Of a stretch of DNA of 64,000 bases, positions 54,354 through 63,528 are shown piece after piece (position 1 is the stretch's first letter; the number at the start of each line of letters is the position of its first letter). Both the position numbers and the translations under genes were made by a program. The notes under the pieces are model-generated. The model was not told where the DNA came from. It saw nothing but the letters and a program-made list of their open reading frames with translations, and did not search any database. Origin of the DNA: an uncultured Ruminococcus sp. (GTDB lineage: Bacteria > Bacillota > Clostridia > Monoglobales > Monoglobaceae); the NCBI GenBank assembly GCA_902766745.1, contig CACXES010000042.1, forward strand, positions 1 through 64,000, given 5' to 3'.

Positions 54354-56405
54354 TTATAGCTTAATCAACTCATACAGCGCACGCAGAACCATTCCCGTTC
54401 CGTGATCATCGTTTTTTATCGTTTCGAGATGCGCATAATAGTTCGGGTCGTCCTTACAGCCGGAGCCTCGGCACACGCCCGTCACATCGCCGTACTCGTC
54501 CACCGAATATTCAAGAAGTCCGCAAACCGCCTTCTCAACCACCGGCAAATATACATCCTTTTTAAGTATCCCCGCACGTATTCCCCTCGCAATCGCAACC
54601 GAAAAGATCGCCGTACACGAGGTTTCCGCATATGACGAGGGCATATTGAGTACCTGACGCCACAGTCCCGTTTCACTCTGAAGTGCGGAAATTCCGCCTA
54701 CCGCCCTTGAATATAATTCCACAAGCTCGTCTCTGCCGTCAAAGCTCTGCGGAAGATGCTCGATTACGTCAATCAGTGCCAGATATACCCATCCGTTTCC
54801 GCGTCCCCACGGCACGCCGTTGGCACGACCTTTATCGGGGAAATATATATGCGAGAATATATTCTCGCTGTCGATATACAGCCTTTGCTTATACATTTTC
54901 AGCTGCTCTGCCGCCTCGCTGTAATACTTCTCATCACCTGTAATATTCCCCATTCTGACAAGAAACGGACAGCTCATATATGTGTCGTCCGCCCACATTG
55001 TATCTATGCGATAGAAGCACCCGTCATCCATTCTCGGAATGTTTTTGTAAACACTTTTTGCCAAATCCTCAAGGACATACATAATCTTCTCTCGCTTTTC
55101 CGAGTCCGCTTCCCTGAGGTACAACTCGCACAGATTGGTTCCGATTGTACCTATTGAATCAAGGTCACCCTTCCTGACGCTTCGCTTCAGAAACGGCGTA
55201 TCGCCGAAAAGCCTTGCATCATACTGCATATACTTATAATATTCATAGAGAATGCTCATGCTGTCACGGAAGTAATCCCCGTATTCCTCCTTGTATCCCG
55301 AGCAATATAAAAGCCCAAGCTCCCCAACCATGATGGCATAAAACCATTGCCCGTAAAAGCTGGAATCCAAATACGGCCTTAAGTAGGTATTCTTCTCCGC
55401 AAACCGCCAAAATGTCATTTCTCCGTCTGCGTTTTCGTACGGTTCCTTGAATTGAATACTTGATAAATCCATCCTGTCGAACGAACCCAGGAGCAGCCAG
55501 TGACAGCCGTGATTTCTGTGTTGCTCAACATTGGGAAGGCATAAAATATCGTTCGACTTACACTCAAAGCCCCATTTATCCTCCGCTCTCTCACAGATTA
55601 TCTTTATCTCATCGCCTTTTTTCAGGCGGTAATCCGCAGCTTTAACATTATTGATAAACACCCGGCACTCGCTGTGCGGCTTTATATTAAGCCTCCCGTC
55701 ACAGCGTGCAACGGAATACGCCAGGGCATACCTTCCGCTTTCGGTTTGATATAATTCGTTAAAATCGATTACATCATCCTCTTTCGCCCGCCCCGGGAAC
55801 GAAACGGCACAGGCATTATATTCCCTGCGCTCTCCGGCACTTACCAATTCAGAGATACAAAAGCCCTGTTCTCCGGCGTATTCGTCCGAAGGAATTGTAT
55901 CCCGAACCCAAAGCAGATAATCACAGGTCCAATACTGCGGCCAATAAATATGTGCGCAGGTGTAGTCAAGCTCAAACACATTATTTTCACATACGCATTT
56001 GAACACTACAGCGTTATCGCCCTGGTTCAAGTCTATATGAAATATCTCACCATCCGCACAGGTTTTAACAGATTTTTCTCCGTTGACCTCGTATGGCTTA
56101 CCGTTCACCGTAAAGGTCTCGGCCCCTTTAACCGTCAGAGCCGCCACCGCATCGCTCTGACATTTTAAATTAACCGAAACATATGCAAAATCCCCATCCG
56201 ACGCACTGCCGAAATACTGCTTTAGGTCGATATGCACGCCTCTCCTCAGCTTTCTCGACGCAAATTCGGGCCTTATATACGGGCGGAGTATAACCTCCTC
56301 TCTCGGCCGAGTTTCAAGCATACGGTCGGCTATATGTATGATTTCTTTTATATACTTATCTTTATCAATATACTTATCTTTGTCAATATACTTATCTTTA
56401 TTCAC
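54354..56405 (-). CDS. GH105-type unsaturated uronyl hydrolase with extra N-terminal domain
   Basis: 683 residues; the family is usually about 370. Residues about 330-683 form the (alpha/alpha)6 domain of YteR/GH105 with RIDTMWADDTYMSCPFLVR, VPWGRGNGWVYLAL and a late DDHGTGMVL. Such enzymes remove 4,5-unsaturated uronic acid from oligosaccharides made by lyases. Residues about 45-325 are a beta-rich extension of unknown function (ALTVKGAETFTVNGKPYEV). The first 20 residues are three KDKYID repeats encoded by an 18-bp tandem. No signal peptide. The GTG at 56405 is the first available start; a start within or after the repeats is possible. Confidence 0.8.
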   Translation of the reverse strand: MNKDKYIDKDKYIDKDKYIKEIIHIADRMLETRPREEVILRPYIRPEFASRKLRRGVHIDLKQYFGSASDGDFAYVSVNLKCQSDAVAALTVKGAETFTVNGKPYEVNGEKSVKTCADGEIFHIDLNQGDNAVVFKCVCENNVFELDYTCAHIYWPQYWTCDYLLWVRDTIPSDEYAGEQGFCISELVSAGERREYNACAVSFPGRAKEDDVIDFNELYQTESGRYALAYSVARCDGRLNIKPHSECRVFINNVKAADYRLKKGDEIKIICERAEDKWGFECKSNDILCLPNVEQHRNHGCHWLLLGSFDRMDLSSIQFKEPYENADGEMTFWRFAEKNTYLRPYLDSSFYGQWFYAIMVGELGLLYCSGYKEEYGDYFRDSMSILYEYYKYMQYDARLFGDTPFLKRSVRKGDLDSIGTIGTNLCELYLREADSEKREKIMYVLEDLAKSVYKNIPRMDDGCFYRIDTMWADDTYMSCPFLVRMGNITGDEKYYSEAAEQLKMYKQRLYIDSENIFSHIYFPDKGRANGVPWGRGNGWVYLALIDVIEHLPQSFDGRDELVELYSRAVGGISALQSETGLWRQVLNMPSSYAETSCTAIFSVAIARGIRAGILKKDVYLPVVEKAVCGLLEYSVDEYGDVTGVCRGSGCKDDPNYYAHLETIKNDDHGTGMVLRALYELIKL
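56343..56399. repeat. Three tandem 18-bp repeats at the start of the GH105-like gene
   Basis: Three consecutive copies of an 18-bp unit encode Lys-Asp-Lys-Tyr-Ile-Asp (the last diverges after Ile). They begin two codons after the start. Confidence 0.85.
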
Positions 56406-56430
56406 CTGCGATTATTCCCTTCGTAATATT

Positions 56431-57993
56431 TTATTCGCTAATGCAATCGCTGTTATTTTTCTTGTTAAAGCTCTCTCTGTAAGCAGCCGGAGTCATGTTT
56501 ACTTTTTCCGCAAATTTAACATAAAAGTAATTCGGATCGTTAAATCCAACCTCGTGCGCTATTTCGTAAATCTTGCCGGTATTGTTTTTAAGCAGCTCCT
56601 TTGATGCCTCGATGCGAATATCCAGAAGATACGCATTAAAGCTTTTACCCATGCGCTCCTTAAACATTTTACCGAGATAGGCGCTGTTTATATAATAATT
56701 ATCCGCAATTTTCTGCAGCTTGATATCTGCGTCCATATAGTGCTCTTTAAGATAATCGACAATTTCTCCGACAACCCCCAGAGAGTTTTTCAGCTTGAGC
56801 GCACCGAGAAGCTCCTGCAGCTCGACTGCGTTTTCCTTTAAGAAAGAAGAAACAATTTCAAAATTGACAAACTCCGAATTTTTAAGCATGGAATATCTGT
56901 AGAAAAACTTTACCACATCTCCGCCTATGCCGCCCGCTCTGTTGCCTATATCGAAAAAAATATTGTAAATACAGACAAACACCACCTTGGGATTTACGTT
57001 TTCCGCCTTTATCTGCCGACAAAACTCATCAACAGCCCTTTCAACATCATGTACGCCGGAATTTTTAATTGCGTCCGAAATCCTTAAATAAAAGGAATCC
57101 TCCGAAAGCCCATGGGCAAAGGATATATCACAAATCAAATCGTATACGAAAATATGCTTTTCCGTATTATAAAAAGCCGCGGCTCCCGCCTTCCGAGCGG
57201 TATCTCGCGAGCGACTGATGTTCTTTACGCAATCAGCCTCTTCTCCCACAAGAATTACAAAATTGTTATCAACCGCCTTTTTTATTCTGTTTTCTATGTT
57301 CATACAATATCTTTTGATATTATTTCCGTATACATGCGACCCGATAATAAGCTCAATACAGCCTTTATCATTTTTTGAAATATACACCGCCTTATCCTCG
57401 GCAAACCCGGCGCTCAGCTCCTCGAACACCCTTTCAACGGCCTCGGCATTGTGCATTTTGGAGCCTGATGCAATTATCTCCTCATCAAAGATGTGTATAA
57501 GTATATACCTCAGGCCGTCATCGTTTTCGAATGACTTGTCGCTGTATCCGCATTCCGTATCCCCCGAAAGCATTTTCTGTATATACTCGTCACGCTGATG
57601 CTTGATATACTTATTCTCATCGGATATTTCATTCCTGATTCGGCACAGAAGTCCGATTAATTCCTCCTCGTCCACAGGCTTGAGCAGATACCCGTTTGCC
57701 TGATAATCCAACGCCGCTTTGGCATATTCAAACTCCGCATATCCGCTCATTATGATAAACTTAACCCTCGGGTCAATACGTCTGACCTCTCCGATTAATT
57801 CCAAGCCCGTTATGCCGGGCATTCTTATATCACTGATAATCAGATCAACATGATTTTGCTCAACAAAGCTTATGGCATCTGCGGCACATCTTAAAGCTGC
57901 CGCTATTTCATAACCGTACTGTTCCCAGTCTATCAAATACTTCATGCCCTCGACTATACTCTTCTTATCATCTATCAATACAACCTTAAGCAT
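56431..57993 (-). CDS. Response regulator with AraC-type DNA-binding domain (YesN-like)
   Basis: 520 residues. Receiver domain 1-120 with phosphoacceptor Asp55 (DLIISDIRMPG) and KPVDEEEL. A central region of about 270 residues is followed by a C-terminal AraC/XylS pair of helix-turn-helices (KLQKIADNYYINSAYLGKMF; IYEIAHEVGFNDPNYFYVKF). YesN-type regulators activate neighbouring sugar-uptake and glycoside hydrolase genes. Partner of the YesM-like kinase encoded 27 nt upstream. GGAGAGGAG precedes the ATG. Confidence 0.92.
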   Translation of the reverse strand: MLKVVLIDDKKSIVEGMKYLIDWEQYGYEIAAALRCAADAISFVEQNHVDLIISDIRMPGITGLELIGEVRRIDPRVKFIIMSGYAEFEYAKAALDYQANGYLLKPVDEEELIGLLCRIRNEISDENKYIKHQRDEYIQKMLSGDTECGYSDKSFENDDGLRYILIHIFDEEIIASGSKMHNAEAVERVFEELSAGFAEDKAVYISKNDKGCIELIIGSHVYGNNIKRYCMNIENRIKKAVDNNFVILVGEEADCVKNISRSRDTARKAGAAAFYNTEKHIFVYDLICDISFAHGLSEDSFYLRISDAIKNSGVHDVERAVDEFCRQIKAENVNPKVVFVCIYNIFFDIGNRAGGIGGDVVKFFYRYSMLKNSEFVNFEIVSSFLKENAVELQELLGALKLKNSLGVVGEIVDYLKEHYMDADIKLQKIADNYYINSAYLGKMFKERMGKSFNAYLLDIRIEASKELLKNNTGKIYEIAHEVGFNDPNYFYVKFAEKVNMTPAAYRESFNKKNNSDCISE

Positions 57994-58019
57994 AAATTTC
58001 TCCTCTCCGACGAAATAAT

Positions 58020-59756
58020 TTATTGATACTTAATCGGCAAAGTAAGCTTTATCTGCGTTTTTTCATAAGGAATGCTTGAAACGCAGATCTTAAAATCATT
58101 ATCAAAATAGAGTTTAAGCCTTGTAATAACGTTTTTAATGCCGACCCCTGTATTTTTCCGGTAATCTTCTATCCTGCCCGAATTTATCGCATTGACCATT
58201 TCTTCGTCAAAGCCTTCGCCGTTGTCACATATTTCAATGCATAAATTTTCATCCGAAATATACGCCGCCAAGGAAAACGTCTTATTATCGCTTATACTCT
58301 CAAGTCCATGCAGAAAAGCATTTTCAACAAAAATCTGAACAGACATCTTCGGGAGATAGCACTGCTTTACCTCCTCGTCAACGGATATACTGATATTCAC
58401 CTCATCGTCCATGCTGTACGACTGTACATCTATAAATGCGTTTACAAACACCATTTCCTCGTCAAGCGTTATCATATCCTCCTTCCAGGATATGAGATGC
58501 CTGAACATTTTCGAAATTTTCATCAAAATTCCCGCAAGCTCTCTGTCCTTCTTCTTCAATGCCTTCATCCGCATAACCTCAAAAATATTGAACATAAAAT
58601 GCGGATTTACCTGTCCCTGAAGCGCACTGAGCTTTGTTTTGTAATGCGCCTTTTCAATCTCCGTATTCTTTATTCTTTCTTTATATACCTCGTTGATGAG
58701 CGAATTGATTTTCACTATTGCGTCATTGATTCCCCGAGTGAGAGTGCCTATCTCATCCTTTCCCATATTTTTGTCATCAACGGTCTCAAAAATTCCGCGC
58801 TGAATTTTTAAGGCACACTCCGTAAGTCTGTTAAGCTTTGTAACCTGAGAATTTGTAATCACAAAAATCACAATGGTGGATATAAACAATATAAAAAATA
58901 TAATAGCTATAAACGTTATTATTTCCGTTCCGAACATATCCGGCGTCTTATGCGGATTGTAGAATGCCGCAACCTTATACCCTGCCGGAAAGTCAAGCTC
59001 CTTAAAGATAATATTATCATCCTTCGGATTGATTTTGTCGCCTGCCTTATACTCAAGCTCCGGCAGAGCCTCGCCGTATTTTCTCGCGGCAATCACGCTG
59101 TCATCGTTCACGAGATACACGTTGCTTTTTTCCGAATACATATAAAGTGCCTGCGAAATGTCGGCAAGCGACAAATCCAGCTTCAGTATATTGGATTCGT
59201 CATCATACTTCTTCTTATTCATTTTTCTGAGAATAGAAATCTGACACCTGTTAAGCTTTTCGTCATAATAGGTAAGAACATTGGTATTTTTATCCGCAGC
59301 AATAAAATCATTAAGCCATTTTTCATCCTTTACATCGGACATCTTTTTCAGCGTTGTACTTCTGTACAGATAGTCGTTGCTGCTGTAAATCTCTATCCTT
59401 TCAAGTGTATCGGCAATCACATAAGACAGAATCCTTTTATCCAGTGCCTCGGCAGAACGAATCAGGCTTTTTCCGTCACCCTTGTACAGGAGCAGATTAT
59501 CATAAATATCATCGTCACAGTAAATCAAATCGCTTACTATCAGTGCCCTGTCAACTATGCTCTGCACCGAGCTTTTTGCATTTACCACGGAGTTATTTAC
59601 CTCCTCAATGTTTATCGAATTGATTTTGCTTGTGGTAATGTAATAGTAGAAAACGCTGACTATTATCATAGGTACAATAACGCATATAATATATATTACG
59701 ATCATTTTCCCCGAGAAGGACATATCCCTTAATAAATCCCTTTTTTCACTTCTCAT
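58020..59756 (-). CDS. Sensor histidine kinase (YesM-like)
   Basis: 578 residues. Membrane helices at about 17-40 and 278-301 bracket an extracellular sensor domain of about 240 residues. A HAMP segment (about 302-355) leads to a His_kinase (LytS/YesM type) domain with phosphoacceptor His386 in GQVNPHFMFN, then an ATPase domain (CDNGEGFD, GVGIKNVITRLKLYF). It should sense an extracellular sugar or the binding protein and phosphorylate the YesN-like regulator. The ATG has GGAG at short spacing. Confidence 0.93.
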   Translation of the reverse strand: MRSEKRDLLRDMSFSGKMIVIYIICVIVPMIIVSVFYYYITTSKINSINIEEVNNSVVNAKSSVQSIVDRALIVSDLIYCDDDIYDNLLLYKGDGKSLIRSAEALDKRILSYVIADTLERIEIYSSNDYLYRSTTLKKMSDVKDEKWLNDFIAADKNTNVLTYYDEKLNRCQISILRKMNKKKYDDESNILKLDLSLADISQALYMYSEKSNVYLVNDDSVIAARKYGEALPELEYKAGDKINPKDDNIIFKELDFPAGYKVAAFYNPHKTPDMFGTEIITFIAIIFFILFISTIVIFVITNSQVTKLNRLTECALKIQRGIFETVDDKNMGKDEIGTLTRGINDAIVKINSLINEVYKERIKNTEIEKAHYKTKLSALQGQVNPHFMFNIFEVMRMKALKKKDRELAGILMKISKMFRHLISWKEDMITLDEEMVFVNAFIDVQSYSMDDEVNISISVDEEVKQCYLPKMSVQIFVENAFLHGLESISDNKTFSLAAYISDENLCIEICDNGEGFDEEMVNAINSGRIEDYRKNTGVGIKNVITRLKLYFDNDFKICVSSIPYEKTQIKLTLPIKYQ

Positions 59757-59796
59757 TTACTCCACCCGATTCAGCACCAATGTTTAAAGCATAAAG

Positions 59797-59842
59797 CCCG
59801 ATTAATATACAGCTATTATCCCGATTAATATACAGCTATTAT
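59797..59842. repeat. Exact 23-bp tandem duplication upstream of the sensor kinase gene
   Basis: Two identical 23-bp units (59797-59819 and 59820-59842) beginning CCCGATTAATATAC, in the gap between the permease stop and the kinase start. Confidence 0.92.
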
Positions 59843-59863
59843 AACATAAAGCTCCGCAAAAAT

Positions 59864-60784
59864 CTATCCCTTTATTGAGCCAATCATTACACCTTTTACA
59901 AAATATTTCTGCACAAAGGGATATATGCACCACAGAGGTATACAAGACACCATAATAGATGAATACTTTATAATTTCCGAAAGTGCGTCCATTTTAACTC
60001 CCTCGTTGCTGGCGGCACTTGCCCCTTCGGCAGCAGACGTACTGTTTGCAAAGAGTATCTCTTTTATCACAAGCTGAAGCGGAAACTTTGACTTATCGTT
60101 CAAATACAGGTACGCCTTAAACCACGCATTCCAGTTTGCGACAATAAAGTAAAGTGCAACTACCGCAAGGATAGACTTTGAAAGCGGAATTGCTATCCTG
60201 ACAAAAAACCTTGTATTTCCGCAGCCGTCAATCTTTGCCGCATCAAGCAAATCGTCCGGAATACTCGTCTGAAAGAACGTCCTTGTGATAATGATATTAT
60301 ACACATTCACAAGTCCCGGCAAAATAAGCGAAAGTCTGTTGTCGATAAGACCGAGGTCACGTATCAGCAGATAGCTCGGTATAAGTCCGCCGGAGAAAAG
60401 CATTGTAAACGTAAACAGCATCATAAATATATTTTTCCCGGCAAAATCCTTACGCGACAGCGGATACGCCGCCAAAACGGTAACTATTACACCGAAAAAG
60501 CTTGTCGCCCCCGTATACAATATGGCGTTTAAGTATCCTGTCAGTATTCGCGTATCCTTTAAAACCGCCTTATATCCCGCAAGACTGAAGCCCTCGGGCA
60601 GCAGAAAAACCCGACCCTGCATAACCGCATTAGGGTCTGAAAGCGACGACGAAATAACGTTCATCATAGGCAGCACAACCAAAAGCAGCACTATAAGCAT
60701 TGCTGCGTCAACAAAAAAGTAAAACACCTTATCCCCCGTTGACAGCCTACCGAATTTTTTGTTACCCATAACTTTATTTTTCAT
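59864..60784 (-). CDS. Carbohydrate ABC transporter permease (LplC/YtcP-like)
   Basis: 306 residues, six membrane helices. The ATPase-docking EAA loop reads DAAKIDGCGNTRFFVRIAIPL near residue 185. The sequence type (VLPMMNVISSSLSDPNAV..., SRKDFAGKNIF) fits the LplC group that transports complex oligosaccharides. No ATPase gene is in the locus; such systems share a housekeeping MsmX-type ATPase. Start ATG after GGGGAGG, 12 nt from the other permease. Confidence 0.93.
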   Translation of the reverse strand: MKNKVMGNKKFGRLSTGDKVFYFFVDAAMLIVLLLVVLPMMNVISSSLSDPNAVMQGRVFLLPEGFSLAGYKAVLKDTRILTGYLNAILYTGATSFFGVIVTVLAAYPLSRKDFAGKNIFMMLFTFTMLFSGGLIPSYLLIRDLGLIDNRLSLILPGLVNVYNIIITRTFFQTSIPDDLLDAAKIDGCGNTRFFVRIAIPLSKSILAVVALYFIVANWNAWFKAYLYLNDKSKFPLQLVIKEILFANSTSAAEGASAASNEGVKMDALSEIIKYSSIMVSCIPLWCIYPFVQKYFVKGVMIGSIKG

Positions 60785-60796
60785 GTTCGTCCTCCC

Positions 60797-61750
60797 CTAC
60801 CACAAACTGCTGTCGGTTACTCTCTTGGAAATTTGATTTACAAAAACTATAAGCACGAGGTTTATAACCGAGTCAAAAAGGCTGATTGCCGTACCGTACG
60901 AATAATCCGTCCCCGTTTGCAGAGCGACCTTATACGAATATGTACTTATTATTTCGCTCGCAGAAAGGTTGAGCTGATTCTGCATCAGAAGAACCTTTTC
61001 GTAGCCGAGACTCATCATGCTTCCTACGCTTAAAATAAACAATATTACAAAGGTAGGCATAATAGACGGAAAATCAATATGTATAAGCTGCTTGAATCTG
61101 CTTGCTCCGTCAATTGATGCGGCCTCATAGAGTGCTTGATCTACACTTGAAAGCGCAGCGAGGTATATAACCGAATTCCAGCCGAGATTCTGCCATATTC
61201 CCGACCATACATAAATATGCGGAAAATACTGAGGCTTTGACCATATATCAACCGCCTGTATTCCCAGCATATTGCATATATTCCCGTACAGGCCTATTCT
61301 TGAATTCAGAAGCTGAGATAAAATTCCCACCATGATAACCGTTGATATGAAATACGGCATATAGGTTATCATCTGAACCGTCTTTTTGTAAACCTTACTT
61401 CTTACCACATTGAGAAGCATTGCGAAAAATACAGTAACAACCGCCTTAACCAGTATGTAATACACCGATATTTTCAGCGTGTTAAAAAACACCTGAGCAA
61501 ACTTAGGCGTGTTCAGCATCTTTTTGAACTGATAAAGTCCTACCCATTCACTGCCCCATATTCCTCCCGATGCGGAAAACCTCTTAAAGGCAATCTGCAA
61601 GCCGAACATCGGGTAATAGAAGAATACCAAAAGCAGAATCAGCGGAATCGTTATCATTACATATAAATCCCAATTCGAGGCAATCCTTTTCATGACTCCG
61701 CCTCTGCGCCCCTCAATATTCAAAGCAGGTCCTTCGATTTTATGTTTCAT
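60797..61750 (-). CDS. Carbohydrate ABC transporter permease (LplB/YteP-like)
   Basis: About 317 residues, six membrane helices after a cytoplasmic N-terminus. EAA loop YEAASIDGASRFKQLIHIDFP. Partner of the permease downstream. The first ATG (61756) is too close to AAGGAG, so I place the start at the ATG at 61750. Confidence 0.93.
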   Translation of the reverse strand: MKHKIEGPALNIEGRRGGVMKRIASNWDLYVMITIPLILLLVFFYYPMFGLQIAFKRFSASGGIWGSEWVGLYQFKKMLNTPKFAQVFFNTLKISVYYILVKAVVTVFFAMLLNVVRSKVYKKTVQMITYMPYFISTVIMVGILSQLLNSRIGLYGNICNMLGIQAVDIWSKPQYFPHIYVWSGIWQNLGWNSVIYLAALSSVDQALYEAASIDGASRFKQLIHIDFPSIMPTFVILFILSVGSMMSLGYEKVLLMQNQLNLSASEIISTYSYKVALQTGTDYSYGTAISLFDSVINLVLIVFVNQISKRVTDSSLW

Positions 61751-61843
61751 TGTCATCTCTCCTTGATATGTGCCATTGCTGTTTATAAGCGGCTGTTGCA
61801 GGAATTTTCTCCTGCAGCAGCTGCTTTTTTATACTAACTGTCT

Positions 61844-63499
61844 TTACTTGCCGAGGAATGCATCCGAACCCTTTTGCGCAAGCTCCAAATACCTTTCGAT
61901 ACCGAGGTTTTCCAGGCTTTGCTGGAATTCATCCCAATCCTTGTCAAGATTTTTCTCACCCGATGCAAAGAGAGAAACCGTTTCCTTCACATATGCCGAA
62001 ATCGAATTATAAAGATCTCCGAATTCTCTCATCTCATCAAGCTCAAGTATCATACGGTCCCGTGTGAAGGTGTTTTCCGGCCCCTTTCCGATGTAAGCAG
62101 ACAGTGCCTGTGCCTTGAAGTATTCACCGTTTAAGGGATTTCCGTCCCATGCCACGGTATCCGACATATCGATGGATCTGAATGACGGATTAAACTGATT
62201 CCAGTGTGAATTCTGTATAGAGCCGTAGGGCAGTATGGGTAATATTTTCGCCTTTGCTCCTATGCTTTCAAACAGTGCCGGAGAGCCTTCGTCTACCCGT
62301 TTCCAGTCAGTCCCCTCTACGCCGTACCTGCCGAAGAGAGAAGCCTCCTCGGACAGCATAAAGTCAAGAAGCCTAAACGCCGCCGCCGGGTGCTTGCAAT
62401 ACTTGGTAACAACTCCGCCGCAGGCAACAGTAAACTCACTCTTATACGCATATGCGGTTCCATCCGGACCCTTCAACGGCGGAAGTGCAACAAAATCCTG
62501 AAGCCGCTCCGGGTTATCGCTGAACAGCACGTCCGGCGAGCCGCTTGCAAACGCACCTATTACCTCCTCCTCACTTGCACAAAGCGAACGCAGAGTCGAT
62601 GTGCTTTGAGTAAAGCATTGAAGGTCAAGAGCACCCTTCCCGGCAAGTCCCGATATGTAGGCAAGGCCTTCTTTATACTTATCGCTTGTATAGTTGATGG
62701 ATAATTTATTATTCTCATCCATGATAAATCCGTCTTTGTAATCGTCGAATATAAAGGAATTCATAAGGAAGTTGCTCGGTTTTTCAAGCCAGCCGTCCTT
62801 GCTCCCCGTGAAGCCTATTTCGTCATTTTTACCGTTTCCGTTGGGGTCCTCGGTTACAAATGCCACCATTGCTTTTTCAAATTCCTCTGTTGTCTCCGGA
62901 ACCTTCATGCCCAGCTTATCCAGCCACTTCTTATTGATAAACGCCTTACCGCCGTACATATTTCCCGTCTGCTCGACAACATTCGGCATAAAATACTTTT
63001 TACCGTTTGCCGCGGTGAGATAGCTTTCAAAGTTCTTAACCTTTGTCTTCTCACTCATGTCGTTTATCCAATAGCCGTACTTTTCCATATACGGACTCAA
63101 ATCAAGGAAAATGTTTTTATCCGCATACTCAAGGAAGGTTGTACGCGAAATATTAAATCCGCTTATGATGTCGGGCAGCTCACTGTCCGACGCAAGCATT
63201 ACATTCAGCTTTTCCATTCCTCCGCTTGCCGGAAACTCATAAAATTCCAGGTTAATTCCCGTTTTCTCGGTCAGGTATTTTGTAAATTCGTTTGTATTCA
63301 AATCCGTAACCTTAGACGAGCTCTGTATACCTATTTTCAGAGTAATCGGCTCCTTCACGATTGGAAGCTGTCCGGCATCTGTTACATTTTCGTCTATCTG
63401 TACGGCTTGTTCCTCAACCTCAACCTTTCCGCAGCCGGAGAACATAATTGCAATTGCCCCGGCCAGCGCCATTATCTGTTTTAATCTTTTAATTTTCAT
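61844..63499 (-). CDS. Extracellular solute-binding lipoprotein (LplA/YtcQ-like)
   Basis: 551 residues. Lipoprotein signal peptide with lipobox IMFSGC; the cysteine would be lipidated. Family 1 oligosaccharide-binding protein features follow: KEPITLKIGIQSS near the mature N-terminus and MLASDSELPDIISGFNIS. The large size fits binding of oligosaccharides, not simple sugars. AGGAGG precedes the ATG. It heads the transporter genes that feed the downstream enzymes. Confidence 0.93.
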   Translation of the reverse strand: MKIKRLKQIMALAGAIAIMFSGCGKVEVEEQAVQIDENVTDAGQLPIVKEPITLKIGIQSSSKVTDLNTNEFTKYLTEKTGINLEFYEFPASGGMEKLNVMLASDSELPDIISGFNISRTTFLEYADKNIFLDLSPYMEKYGYWINDMSEKTKVKNFESYLTAANGKKYFMPNVVEQTGNMYGGKAFINKKWLDKLGMKVPETTEEFEKAMVAFVTEDPNGNGKNDEIGFTGSKDGWLEKPSNFLMNSFIFDDYKDGFIMDENNKLSINYTSDKYKEGLAYISGLAGKGALDLQCFTQSTSTLRSLCASEEEVIGAFASGSPDVLFSDNPERLQDFVALPPLKGPDGTAYAYKSEFTVACGGVVTKYCKHPAAAFRLLDFMLSEEASLFGRYGVEGTDWKRVDEGSPALFESIGAKAKILPILPYGSIQNSHWNQFNPSFRSIDMSDTVAWDGNPLNGEYFKAQALSAYIGKGPENTFTRDRMILELDEMREFGDLYNSISAYVKETVSLFASGEKNLDKDWDEFQQSLENLGIERYLELAQKGSDAFLGK

Positions 63500-63528
63500 A
63501 ACGATTCCTCCTGCTATGTTATAGCTTT

